Source of the DNA: Paraspadella gotoi
Taxonomy: Eukaryota > Chaetognatha
Assembly (NCBI GenBank): GCA_051294375.1
Contig: CM119265.1
Span: 15,538,963-15,602,962, forward strand
DNA: 64,000 nt
Direction of reading: 5' to 3'
The position numbers and the translations under genes are program-made. Of this stretch, positions 42,854 to 54,568 are shown piece after piece (within the stretch, counting starts at the first letter, position 1; every line of letters starts with the position of its first letter). The notes beneath the pieces were generated by a model. The model did no database searches, had not been told where the DNA came from, and saw only the letters and a list, made by a program, of their open reading frames with translations.

Positions 42854-45800
42854 TTAGTGATAAACGAAGTCCCAATTATCGTTAGTCTGCAGCTTTTTCA
42901 ATGCTTCGGCAGTCAGTCCCGGTTCGCCGTACGTCAGCGGCGAAAGAGTCTTAAAGGTATCGAAGACAAAGAAGACCCAGACGGCGACGCCCATCGTGAG
43001 CAGGTGCTGCAGATGGCCGAGACGCGAGAAAAGCGTCCCCACGTGATCGACTAGGAAAGCGAGACAGAGGATCTTGAAATACAGCGCCGGAATGTAGTGG
43101 TGTAGGAAGAGGGTATGATCGTAGACGAAATAGGGAACAAAGTGAAGGCAGTAGCCGCCGACAAAGAGCCATCCCGCGAGACGGAAGGTGGACCACCAGT
43201 CGAAAAGAAGGAGGGCGGCGGCGTCGTCGATGCCCTCCACGTCATCCAGATCCTCATCCTCGTCTTCGACGACGTTTTCCTCGGTGGGTGCGTCGGTCAG
43301 CGTATCACTCGGGATCGTGATCCACCCGCGCCGAATAAGCAAGAGGTAAAGTGCGAGAAACAAAAAGTAAAACAGGATGGCGAGGAAGGCGGAACGCCAT
43401 ATGATGGGATTTCCGATGAGATGGATCTGAGAGTGGGAGGTGGTCGATGCCCAATAGCCGACTGTAGTGTCGAGCAAAGGCCAATCGGATGGCGTCGAGC
43501 CGAAGCGATGTTCTGAAGAGAATACAGATTACAATACAAGACTACAAGTATACAAAAAAAAAGGAAAGCCTTGTCACTTGATTCTCACCTTTAGGAATAT
43601 CATGAATCGTGGTAATCATCTTGACCTGTAACTCGTAGACCTTCTCAAAGAGTCCAAGACTGACGGGATTGGATGGGATGAAATCGGACTGGAGCAGATC
43701 GCGTTTCCGTTTTACCTCTTCATCGGCGCCCTGCTCCTGATCCCCCGATTTTATCATTTGATGCTCTTCCACGTTCCACAGAGTTGGATTTTGTTTCGTT
43801 ACTCGATCCGTTGTCACCTCCAACTGGTTAAAAGAAAATTTGAAGGCGTGAACTTTCAAGCTGAGATTAACTTGAAAAGAAAATTTTGTGCGAATGCTTT
43901 CTTCCTTCTTATACCTGGTGAAACCCCCAATCGGGAAGCATCTTCCCGGTCGACTTGAGTGCCTGTTTCGTTTCCACGTGGACGAGTCTGATTCGGGAAC
44001 TGATAGGTCGCCATTGGACGGCATCGTCTCCCGCTTCGGCGCCTTCCACCTCCAAGCGCCACAGGTTCTGAGCCGGCATAGAGACGTTGTAGTCGACGTA
44101 ACAGGACACTTCCTGATTTTCCGGCGTTAATGGTGCCGCCACGTCGTGCGAGTTGAGGGATCTTCCTGTCATTCCGTGGATTATCTGTATGACGTCGCCG
44201 TTCTCTAAGGGGCGCAGCTCGTCGGGATCGGTTGGCAACACATCCGTACGAGGAGACTGTGTAAACAAAACAGTAAAATGTGCATCGCATTTAAAACATA
44301 TGAAAATAATGTGTTTTTTTTTACCAACCTTGACGATCCACCAATTATTGACGTCCTTGAAGGGGTAGCACGTTACTTGCTGCTGATGACTGGACCCTCT
44401 GTTGTCGGGATATTTGATGGGGTAAAAATGCTGGTGCGAGTGAAGCCAACAAGCAGGATGATGAAAACTGTTACGTAACGTGATTTGAGAGCCAATTTTA
44501 ATAAAAGGGGGTTGACCTTCGACGATGGAGGCCAACCCGCCTTCTAAAGACGCCTGAAAACAAAGGGAAAAACCGTTAAATCGAAAAGAATTTAAACATT
44601 TTAATTAGGAGAAAAACAATTTTTATTTGTTTTGACAACGAATTTTAGTGACAATTTGACAGACATGTTTCGACTCTTTTCTTTTTAGAGTCTTCATCAG
44701 TGAAGACTCTAAAAATACAGAGTCGAAACATGTCTGTCAAATTGTCACTAAAATTCGTTGTCAAAACAAATAAAAATTGTTTTTCTCCTAATGCCCATAA
44801 ACAACGAAATCGAAAGTCTATACACAATGTCTAACATTTTAATTTTAATCGAAAATCTGAAAACCTGAAAAGCCGAGGTCATTATGTGGTCGTGAGGTCC
44901 AGCTTTTGTCAACATCATCACATGCCCCGATAAGATGAAGCTGTATAAAAAAAGAGGAAGCGCAACTACCAAACTGGCTATCACGCAAGCGCGTGCCGCG
45001 AGAGATCGTGAGGAGAGCGAGAGATCGGGCAACTGGCGCCGCCAAAAGTCGACGCACACGGCGGCGACGCACATCATCCACGTGTAGACGGCAGAATATT
45101 TGACGGAAAAAGCGAGACCGACGGAGAGGCCGGTGCACGTCAACCAAGAGAGATGACGAAGAGAGAAGGGTCGCGACTTGATCACTTTAAGGAGCGAAAC
45201 GAAGGCGAAGGAGATGCAGCAGAGGAGGATGGAATCCAGGAGGATGAAGCGAGACTGGACGAGGAGGGCGTTGTCAAGAATGATGAGAACAGCGCCTGAG
45301 ATAAATCGCAAAAATTTTAAACTTGATGAAAGAATATAATGAATACAGAAGGCTTCATATTATAAAATGTGGTACCCCTTTTTTGTGACCAGAATCTGTT
45401 CCCACCAAACTACCTGATCGAATTTAATGAAATTTTACATTTAGAGTGCTAATGACTATATAAATGGAACTATCGAGGCGAATTTTGATATTCAACCCCT
45501 GACAAGAGATACAGGGCCCTGGGGGTGGACCCCTGGGGGGGCCAAAAAATTCTAAATTTTTTTTTCATTTTTCAAATTTTTTCAGTAGCATCAGGTGCAT
45601 TGTCGTTTCAAACATAAGAAAAATTTTTGACCATTTTTCGCCCCCATGGGTGACCCCTGGGGGCGGGGGCCCATATCTCGGCTCAGCGGTCAATATTGAA
45701 ATTCGCCTCTATTGTTTTATTAGTATTCACATAGGGATCGTTCATTCCAAATTTCAATAAATTTGGTCCAGTAGTTTTCTCGGAACGAGTTCTGGTCACA

Positions 45801-46938
45801 AAAAAAAGGGGTACTATGGCAACAGCCGGGTTGCCTGTGATGCCCATTGGGATGGGGCATCTCACTGTTGGCTTTGGGGGCTTCCGACCCTCAGTGACGC
45901 CTCCAGTCACTGGCGGGTTACCCTAGGACGGTCTCGCTTTGCCAACGCAGAGGGAAGTCGTTAGGACTGTGGATGGAACACTACGCCTGGGATGGTGTGT
46001 TTCCCTCTCTGAGCCAATGGATTTGGCTGACGGATGGTGGACGTGAGGCGGTGTGAATATACGCCACAGTACCACATTTATAATATGAAGCCTTCTTTAT
46101 ATATGTATATCACAACAGCTAAAAACGCACCCAACGAAGCCGTCCACGAAGAGCATCCGACCTCCAGCAAAAGGTGATACGTCAGCGGAGACAGAAGCGA
46201 TCCACAAAAAGCGGGTACGAATCTCAAGTGCCACAAAGGGATCGTCGGAGGATACTCAGCGCCGATCTTGTCCAAGTTGAACTGGCCGTCGAAACCGGCG
46301 TAGCGTCCGGCCAAGGCTATGAACATTTTACCAAGAGGTGGATTTGCATCGAAGAAGAATATGCCATTGAGATAGTGCGAGGCGAATTTTCCGAAGTTGA
46401 GCTCGTCGAAAACGACGGCGCGAGGCTCCTCCAGCTTGTAAAAGCGCGTAGACAGCGCCGTCACAAAGAGGAGAACCGAAAGGGCGTCCACCTCCAACTT
46501 GAGAGACTCGAAAAAAGAATCGACGGCCGCGAAAGTTCCCGAAGGACCCGAAGTCGAACCGGCGATGGAGCCCGCGGCCGACGAGTGACGTAGTCGGCGT
46601 TTGGGAGATGATGACACCATCCCACCGTCAGACCGGTTTCGCCCGCGAGCGCCTCTCGGAGAAGACCTAGGCGTTTCCGGTTTCGACTGAGCGGCGACTT
46701 CTCGCGCCATTTTTGAGTGGGACGGTTCTTTTCCGGCGGTCGTCGACGGGAAGAATTCGGGTAAGGCGTCAATAACGCCGGGTGGTGGCGGGTCGCCGAG
46801 CGCTCGGCGGGGGACGATGGATCGAGGATTGTCGAATCCTTTGGTCGATAGGATGGGACTTAAAAGTTCGGCGTCGAATCGACTTGAGGTTCGCTCGCCT
46901 TTTTGTTTCTGGGAATGGATCTTCGCAACATCGGTCAT
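42854..46938 (-). CDS. POMT1: Protein O-mannosyltransferase 1
   Basis: Six exons: 46938-46131, 45295-44865, 44553-44329, 44256-43915, 43823-43589, 43512-42854, giving 899 residues. The first luminal loop reads [19 protein letters not shown] with the essential Asp-Glu, then DANPPLGKM and [20 protein letters not shown], which is POMT1-like rather than POMT2-like. MIR-domain motifs follow ([54 protein letters not shown]). The C-terminal membrane segments end PLTYGEPGL and WDFVYH. The enzyme transfers mannose from dolichyl-phosphate mannose to Ser/Thr of alpha-dystroglycan and other proteins in the ER, as a complex with POMT2. The N terminus is about 110 residues longer than usual, Ser/Arg/Pro-rich and probably disordered. 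Its first Met at 46938 could be replaced by one at 46709. Introns 1 and 2 carry inverted-repeat elements. Confidence 0.96.
44604..44792. repeat. Near-perfect long palindrome in POMT1 intron 2
   Basis: Two arms of about 90 bases are almost exact reverse complements around a TCAG centre (near 44698-44701). The sequence runs from ATTAGGAGAAAAACAATTTT to its complement AAAATTGTTTTTCTCCTAAT. Each arm contains the order TGAAGA-stem-GAAACATGT. As RNA it would form one long hairpin. Confidence 0.9.
45349..46094. mobile_element. Compound inverted-repeat element in POMT1 intron 1
   Basis: The outer ends are inverted copies of AAGGCTTCATATTATAAA followed by TGTGGTAC. Inside, 45372-45814 has its own inverted ends (GTACCCCTTTTTT-GTGACCAGAA), and 45814-46073 is copy 2 of the 255-base repeat in reverse orientation. 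No transposase frame is present. The internal part is GC-rich near 45510-45660, with runs of G and C around CCCCTGGGGG. Confidence 0.75.
45814..46073 (-). repeat. ~255-base interspersed repeat, copy 2
   Basis: The reverse complement aligns end to end with 12551-12806. Its edges coincide with the inner inverted repeat (GTAC at 45811-45814), so it is part of the compound element in POMT1 intron 1. Confidence 0.8.
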
Positions 46939-47322
46939 ATCACCGTCCAGATTGACTATTTGTCACGTTTAAACAGCTAAATATGGATCGGAGTTTTTAC
47001 CGTGATCCTTCATCTGTGATTACAAGTTATGCAGAATTTACAAATTACATATTCAGAAACGGCATCGTTTTACAATTCATAATTTATTCATCACAACCTT
47101 TGACAAGGGCTTACAATCATGAGTCAAAAATCCACACGCGCACACACAAGATATTCCACTGAGAGACTTTTTCTTTCCGTCATCTCGAACACCAACTTCA
47201 AAGCAACCGCGTATCACTATGCCGAGTGTAAAGTAACAAAAAAACAAAGAAGCTGCTGTGAGCAAAGCAATTTTAAAAGAACAAAGCGATCGGCAACTAA
47301 CTAAAGTTTTTGGCCGAGTCGG
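46939..47322. other. Spacer between POMT1 start and ISCU stop
   Basis: It holds the 3' flank of ISCU, including a minus-strand AATAAA at 47088-47083, and the 5' flank of POMT1. No coding frame is supported. Confidence 0.55.
47083..47088 (-). terminator. Polyadenylation signal of ISCU (AATAAA)
   Basis: AATAAA on the minus strand, about 235 bases downstream of the ISCU stop and 145 bases before the POMT1 start codon. Confidence 0.55.
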
Positions 47323-48089
47323 TTAACCCGTAAAATAGGTCACCTTTTCTTCACCCTCATTGGGTTTCTTTTTCTTGGCGTTGTAGTCCTTCAGCGCAGC
47401 CTGAATCGCGTCTTCGGCCAACATGGAGCAATGAAGCTTTACCGGCGGCAAACGAAGTTCCTTGGCGATATCAGTGTTTTTGATTGTCGACGCTTCCTCC
47501 AGAGTTCGACCTAATAAACGAACGTCGAAATTATCGCAGTTATTCGAAACGAGAAGAAACTTAACTCAACCCGTGCACGCCTTACCTATAATCCACTCAG
47601 TAGCGAGGGAAGAAGAAGCGATGGCAGATCCGCAGCCGAAAGTCTTGAACCGAGCATCCACAATCTTTCCGTCTTCGTCAACTTTGATCTGGAACGAAGC
47701 ACCGTCAGTTTCAAAGTCGAACAATGACTGCAATGATCGACCGCCTCGTCAAATTCGGCACGACTTGCCTGCAATTTCATGACGTCCCCACAAGCGGGCG
47801 CTCCAACGAGACCAGTGCCCACGTTTTTGTCGCTTTTGTCCAGCGAGCCGACGTTGCGAGGATTTTCGTAGTGATCGATCACATTGTCGTGATAATGTCG
47901 TGGGGCAACCAAGCTTGGAAAGGAGGCTTAATTGGATAAAAGAGGAGAATGAAGAGAATCTTTTTCCTAACTCAAGCATTTAGGTGCGTGTTGTTTCTCA
48001 CCAGCCGTCTGGGGGGCACGACGAATTGCGGCTCCATTAGCAATTCCTCGTAAAGCATTTCCAGCGAGAATTCGAAGGGACGACGCCAT
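47323..48089 (-). CDS. ISCU: Iron-sulfur cluster scaffold protein, mitochondrial
   Basis: Exons 48089-48002, 47926-47769, 47688-47586 and 47510-47323 encode 178 residues. A basic presequence precedes YHDNVIDHYENPRNVGS. The three cluster-ligand cysteines are present in GAPACGDVM, FKTFGCGSAIASSS and LHCSMLAEDAI, and the LPPVKLHC site recognised by the HSC20/HSPA9 chaperones is intact. The protein assembles [2Fe-2S] clusters with NFS1, frataxin and FDX2. Intron 2 has a GC donor (CAG|GCAAGT), the only choice that keeps frame. The tail (GEEKVTYFTG) is slightly longer than usual. Confidence 0.97.
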
Positions 48090-48445
48090 ATTCTACAGTT
48101 ACTGGGCAACTATACTAATCGATATCTGTAAACTTAATACACGAAAATTCAACGCTACGGCACTGACATCGCAAAGAGAAAAAAATCGCAGCAAAAAATT
48201 AAGGGTGTAAAAAAAAATTAGGGAGCGGGCCAATGAAACAATAATAACTGCGATTATGTTCTATTTATAGAACAAAGATCTAGGGTAGCTAAGGCGATGC
48301 AGATACCAAAAAAAAAAAAACATTATGAACCGATTGAGGGGAAATCGATGCTGATCCTCGAAGCGGAGCGAGACAACCGAGTTAAATTAGCCAACTTTAT
48401 CACAGGAGAGTGTTTTTTTTCGCTGGGCACTTTTCCGTCTTCTAA
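48090..48445. other. Spacer between ISCU start and IBA57 stop
   Basis: A 356-base gap between two head-to-tail minus-strand genes. It must hold the ISCU promoter and the IBA57 3' end. A 91-codon plus frame crossing into the IBA57 exon is a shadow. Confidence 0.5.
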
Positions 48446-51379
48446 TCAACTGGAGGAGGAGGATCTGTGCCGCGTGGAGCTCTCGGCGTCGTCTCGCGTC
48501 TCGTCGTCATCGGCGCCGATGACGGCGTCTGGATCGTCAACGGGCCACCACGTCGGCACTTTAGCGTAACACTCCGTCTCGTGACCCTTGCCGACGACAA
48601 TGAGACGACCTCCGCTCATGGTTACGCGGACCAAACCGATAGCATAGACGCCGACGCCATTGCGAAACTTTCCTATTTTATAGTTTTGTGTCAATTAAAA
48701 AGTAATAAAAAAAAACTTGAAAACAAGTTTGAGCAAAAAATGGCGGATCTGCCCACGATAATTAGCGGTAAGCAGCTGATCAGATAATTAATTAATTAAT
48801 ATTTTTTTTTTATTCGTGTCAAAATCGTTTTCCACTTTGTCTCGCTTCTCAATCACAAAACAACAATCTCGATCACAAAATTAATTAATGAATTACAAAT
48901 AATTAATAAATTACTTATTTATTAATAATTAATTAATGCATCTTGAATTTAAATTTAATATAAAATAAAAAAGCATAATCAAATAGTGAAATAGATTGTT
49001 TGTTTTTTCAATTTTAACTCATTTCCACTTGGACGATTCCATCGAAACTTTATTTCCTGCTCAATCACACACTTTCCTACCCACATACAAAATTTGAAGT
49101 CAATCGCCCCATTCACTTATGAGTAGTTGTTTAAATAGTGAAATTTATTTTTTTTATTTTTTCCATTTTAACTCATTTCCACTCGACGATTCCATCTTAA
49201 CTGATTTCCAGCTCAATCACACACTTTCCTACCCACACACAAAATTTGATTCCAATCCCTCCATCAAATCTCGAGTAATTGGTGGGACGGACGGACAGAC
49301 AGACAGACGGACATTATTTTTTTTGTGCATAATTTATCATAATTCAATGTTCTAACTATGGGTAGCCCCACTCAATGGGGTGAGTCAAAAAATGATTACA
49401 TGCTCAAACGAAAATTTATACATTTTGAAGTATACTTTCAGTGGACAAAACATTTCTTATATGGCGCTATACCCAAATAATTAATTTTTTTATATTAATT
49501 AATAAATAGGAAAGGCCAAAATTTTTTTGGATAATTTTTAAATTTTAAGACCAGATTCAGATAGCTCATGAAAAGTTATCTACACAAAGTATAATTCTTT
49601 TTTCAATATTTTCATGATAAGTGAGTCAAAAATAAGAAAAACCGTAAAAAATCATTATCATCTTTCGATGATTATATCAGTTTTTTTATATTTTCACATA
49701 GAAAACGTAAGAATTCTTAAAAGCTGTAATTATATTTATTGTCTAACTTTTTATGCTCTTTCAGAATCCATCATTTTAAAATTTTTTTAAAAAAATTGTT
49801 ATAATGTAAAAAAAGACAAGTAATATTTAATGTATTAATCAAGACGTATAATGTAAGTTTTTTTGGAAAAAGATTGCTTAAATATTTAGTCAAGACAACT
49901 AAAAATACTTTACTAATAGTCAAAATTTTATATTATCTCTGGAGTTGGTCCCTATTCTTACATGATATAAGTGAATGCCCGACAAGATTGGGGGGGCGGA
50001 CCGACAAAGTGAATTATAGAGCCGGAATCTGCTGTAAGCAGATCCGGCTAAAAATTAATCCACACTAAGACATCCTCAGAAACACCCATCCTCAAATGTC
50101 TAACCGGCGTCTTTGCCCGCCGTGTTGAGAATAAGATTGTCGGGAAAAGGGCCTTGTTCCGCGGAAATCGGCGTCGAAAGAATGAGAGGCATGATGCGCT
50201 TTCGAATAACGCCAGTGTGATGAGTTCGAGCCGTCAGTTCTTGACCTAAATAACAACCCTAAAAAATACCCGATAAATTTAATTAATCACAATGTGCCAG
50301 TTTGATTCTGTAGATTACCTTGCTAAATGAGACTCCGTTGAGAAAAACAAGGTTTGACTCCAAAGGAAAGGCTTTTCCGGGTTCTAAATCGGATGCTCCC
50401 TCCGCGATTCCCAGCTTGTAACGGTGTTCTCGGTATTCGCTCATTGGACGAGCCACGGCGCCGCTGTCCAGGGCGTCGCACACGTTACTTCCCTTACCGA
50501 CCAAAACTCGCCATCCAATGTCTTAACAGGGAATGAAGAGGTCGCTGAGATGCGGTTAGCGAAATTCAAGGGAGTAGATAGTTTGCGTACCTTTTAACCG
50601 AGGATCACGACAGGACTTGACGATAGGATCGAGAGCTTGGGCAAACTCGGATTTTCTTGGTAGAGAAGAAACGCTTGCCATCCTTTCTGTAGTCGGTCGG
50701 ACCGCGTGAACCTACGATGGCAGGAAATAAAAAAAATGAGCTACTGACTAGCGACTACCCGTTCATACAGATTAGAAATCTCCCGCTAACGTACGTCGTA
50801 AACGTCGGACACGTCGACGATGTCGCAATTCTTTCTCAACTTATACTTTTTCAAATGGGAAATTATGTCCGAGGTGACGCTGGATTCGCATTCGAGAAGA
50901 TATTTCATCTGGGAACCTCCACCAGACGAAGCATTGTAGATGAGGACGTCATATAAAACGCGACCCTGTGGCAGCAAAACGATGTAAAAACGTGAGAACG
51001 ATAAATGAGACAAAATAAAGCAATAGCCAGAAATCTGAACCTGGAGATTAAGCATCATGGCGTAAATCGCAGGATTGGAGTCAAGAAGCGCCACGTCTTG
51101 CGTGACGAGTCCTTGAAGCAGGGTCTGGGTGTCGGGTCCCTCAAGGCGTACAACCCCACGATCCTCGAGCGAATGGACGACGAGACCCGGAGGTCCCGTT
51201 TTCGACTCGTCGGCCGATTCTTTAGATTTGTCAGCTTTGTCTGCCGAGTCGCAATAGTTTTGTCGGGGAACGACGGGTGGCTTCGCGGAAACTCGGGGCA
51301 AGAATCGTGTCGCCGCCGCGCGGTCGAACGATCGAGTCCCATACGAGCGGCAAAATGACAAAACTCGAGAGGACAGCAT
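48446..51379 (-). CDS. IBA57: IBA57, mitochondrial iron-sulfur assembly factor
   Basis: Exons 51379-51041, 50965-50795, 50711-50591, 50521-50319, 50258-50105 and 48672-48446 give 404 residues. The presequence is basic. Features of the folate-binding YgfZ/GcvT-like family are [28 protein letters not shown], and the signature [18 protein letters not shown] with its conserved Cys, split by intron 4. The late PTWWP motif matches the VPxWWP end of the family. It works with ISCA1/ISCA2 to make mitochondrial [4Fe-4S] clusters. An acidic and Ser-rich extension follows PTWWP. The last intron (48673-50104) is almost completely an R2 element. The neighbour downstream is ISCU. Confidence 0.95.
48721..50049 (+). 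mobile_element. Repeat family R2, copy c, filling the last IBA57 intron
   Basis: It begins AACAAGTTTGAGCAAAAAAT with GGCGGATCTGCCC and AATTAATTAATT. It contains two tandem ACTCATTTCCACTTGGACGA-type blocks (about 49018 and 49170) and a GGACGGACGGACAGACAGAC run at 49282. It ends with the hairpin GAGCCGGAATCTGC...GCAGATCCGGCT. It is the best intact copy and preserves the empty site for the transposon seen in copy a. Confidence 0.85.
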
Positions 51380-51408
51380 CGTTTCAGAGGGCGGAAAAGA
51401 GTGAGAAA

Positions 51409-54018
51409 CTAAGAAGTGGACTCGAGAGATTTTAACGCTTCGGCCTGTTTTGCCGCAATCTCATCCTCGATCCTACGGCGACGAATAGATTGAATGTCGT
51501 CTTTGTTTTGCATGAAAAGATAAGCGCAGTAACCACAAAAGCCAAGGCCGGCAATCGTCGTTCCGATGGCGATGTTTACTCCGGTTTTCTGTCAAAAAAC
51601 GCCAAACCATGAAAAGGATCTAATATCGTAGTTGTGAAGTATATCCTTACACTAATAAGGGTCGAATCTTCTTAAGTAATAGACAATTTTTTTGGTTTAC
51701 CTAGTAGTTAACTGAATAGAAGTAGGCAATTTCTAATTAAGGAAAGTAGATTTAAAATAAAAATATAACTTACTAGGAGTCTACGTCGTTCTTAGAGATC
51801 GAGGAAGACTTTTTCAATGGAGATTTTCGTTCAAATCTGACTACCAAACAATATAAACGCTCCTAGTAAAAATTCTGGTAAAATATCGATGTAAAAACAC
51901 TTGATTCTGATCCTGTTGCATCTGAAGGGCTCGCATTTTTTTTCTCTTGTCAAATCATCAACATCTTGATATCAAACAAGCCAGAACAAATAGACTGCAT
52001 CTGGACAGAAAAATTTTCCATCTCTGATTTTATATAGAAATGAAAGGGATTTTTTTTCCTTGAAAACGATATAAACGTGACTGAGGTAAGTTCCTGTTCA
52101 ACAAATGAGGTCCAATTTTGGAATCCTTTGGCAAAGTGTCTGAAGGGCTCTCAAAATTTTTCTTTACATTTTATTTGGTTATTTTGATATGATACGATCA
52201 TGGTAAAGTGAATTAGTCCATTTTGGTGAAATTTTTATTTAAAGTAAAAGAGGAGCTAACGATCGGAATTCTAAGAGTTATCAACCGGGAGTCAGATTCG
52301 AGAAAAATCTTCTATGGCGAAAATCTTCCAAAGAAGGGGTGGATTTTCCGAAGATTTTGGTTAATATTTTCTATATTTATAGTCGGATTTTTTTGAAACT
52401 TAATATTAACAATATTGCCATCATTCTACCTTGGCTGGTATAAGAATATATTAAAAAAACCTCGGGCTTTGTTCGTCAGAGCCTAGTCCTAAACTTACGA
52501 ACTTACAATCTAATTTGTAATAATTAAAAAGAGAAACATTAACATAAGTTTAAATAAAATAATAATAAATTAAACAAGTTTGAGCAAGCAATGTCGGTTC
52601 TGCCCAAGATCATTAGCGGTAATTAATTAATAAATTAAACAAATTTTTTGCCAAAAAATTTTGGGTCTTTTCGTCACTGACCAAGACAAAAGCAACGACG
52701 ACGTTGATGGCGACGACGACAATAATGCCGATAACGATTGACTTGATTGATTGATTAAATAATTAATTAATTGATAAATAAATTTATTGAAAAATTAATT
52801 GATTGATTAATTGACCGATTAATTAACTGATTAATTATTTGAATAATTAATCCATCTTGTATTTACATTTAATATAACAAAAAAAAAGCATAATAATTTT
52901 AATCAATGAGTGAAACAGGTTTTTGTTTTTTTATTTAAACTCTTTTCAACTAAGACGATTACATCGAAATTTGTTTTCCAGCTTAATTACACACTTTCCT
53001 ACCCACATCCACTCATGAGTAATTGGCGTCCAAATATTTGAATATCATGACCATTGTATTTGTTCTTTCTATATCTTAGTCGAATCTTTTAACTTAATCA
53101 GCTATTATTGTAGGTATCCAATAAATTGCTATGATAATGAGCAAAGAGTTCTAGTGAGCTTAAGCTTTGATAATAAATAAATAAATAAAATACAAAAGTT
53201 TTTTTTGAATGATTTGCGTCAGGGGTACATTTATACATTTTTTATCAATCTATTTTATCGTCACAATATAATTTTATGGGTATCGGTCTGGTAGTAGCTT
53301 ACACACTTAAAGCCATATCATTGCTGATACTTTAATGATACTTTCATACCGGGTGGAAAAGCAGTAATAATAAATTATAAATAGTTGATAATGTTACGGT
53401 TACGCTCATGCCTTCTCTCCTTCAGGATCATCGGCCTCCGTTCATCATCGATATATATATATAGTTTTATTTTTCTATAATAAACAAAGCAAAATATTCT
53501 GATTCAAAAATTGTCTATCTTAATTAAGAAAAATATTTTCTCTTAGTTGAATGTCACTTTGCTCAATTTATCAGGCAAAATATTACCTAGGTTCGACCCT
53601 TATACACTAACTACGTTTTGAACAGTTTAACTACTATTCCTTAATTATAAATCATAAGCGTTGATTTAAAAATATACCTGTACTTTTCTGGTGATATTGA
53701 AAAATCGTTCGTTTTTTGTTCTTTCTCCGTGGTTTACTTGTGCCTATCTTTTTCTGCTTGCTTTCAAAACCAACTTTTATAGGCTAAACTTGTACAAATA
53801 TATAAGTATAATAGTTCATTTGATAAAATCTAGCGATTAATTTTTTTTCATTATTACAAGCTATTAATGAAACCGTAAAAAATAAAACTTCGCAGAGGTG
53901 AGAATAAAAAATTCTCACGCTTGATAACAAGTTTGTATTGCAAAGTTCTACTAACATGAGCGATATCGAAGAATCGACGCCTCCTAGCTGCAGCCGAGAG
54001 TTGGTAGTCTCTTTTCAT
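51409..54018 (-). CDS. Small one-pass, probably mitochondrial protein (COX14-like?)
   Basis: Exons 54018-53956 and 51588-51409 join in phase 0 to give 80 residues. The protein starts MKRDYQLSAAARRRRFFDIA, has one membrane span (VNIAIGTTIAGLGFCGYCAY) and ends with a charged helix (IRRRRIEDEIAAKQAEALKS). The order DIAHK(T), one span and a basic, Glu/Ala-rich helix resembles COX14-type cytochrome oxidase assembly factors, but the match is weak. Other tiny mitochondrial inner-membrane proteins have the same plan. The first exon is short and uses a GTTAGT donor, and the intron is 2.4 kb with a truncated R2 copy. The second exon is more certain than the first. It lies 30 bases upstream of the IBA57 start on the same strand. 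Confidence 0.55.
52573..53030 (+). mobile_element. Repeat family R2, truncated copy d
   Basis: Begins AACAAGTTTGAGCAAGCAAT with GTCGGTTCTGCCCAAGATC and the TTAATTAA-rich part. It reaches the ACTTTCCTACCCACA block and stops before the GGAC run and hairpin. Confidence 0.75.
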
Positions 54019-54568
54019 GATGCATCGGCCTTTGGCACTTTTTGAACTGAAAGGTCTCAGACATTTAAAAAATAATCTAGAGATTACTTCAAAAATAATC
54101 TAAAATAATAAGTTTGTTTAAAGAAAGAATCACAATTGTTACGTCACATTTATAAAGTTTGAGTAGGTAGAAATGGATCAAGTAAATTTGCAAATTCAAT
54201 ACAACATAAATTCTTGAGAAAAATCCAAAATACCTCGATTATTTTCAGCAAATTTTACGAAAATATCCGATATTTATCAGCAATAAGTATTACCGACTAC
54301 ATTTAACAGATAATTTAAATACTGTAAACATAATTTTTAATACATAACGGATAATTTCAAATTTAAAAAAATCAACAAAAAATAGTAAAAAATATATACT
54401 GACGATACATTCATATAGGAAGTGTAAATGTCGAAAGAGCTTGGTATGTAAATAGAAGTACAAAATGATGCGGTAATAATTTAATATTCAGCTTTATTAT
54501 AAAAGTACAATATTGAAAGAACATTAAATAAAAAATGTATAGTATCTTGGCGCTTTGTTGTCCGCAAA
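54019..54568. other. Spacer between the small protein gene and UNCX
   Basis: AT-rich, no frame of interest. The 3' flank of UNCX begins here, and a minus-strand ATTAAA at about 54519-54524 is a possible polyadenylation signal. Confidence 0.5.

Noticed and set aside
46174-46593. 139-codon plus frame
   Set aside because: Antisense of POMT1 exon 1.
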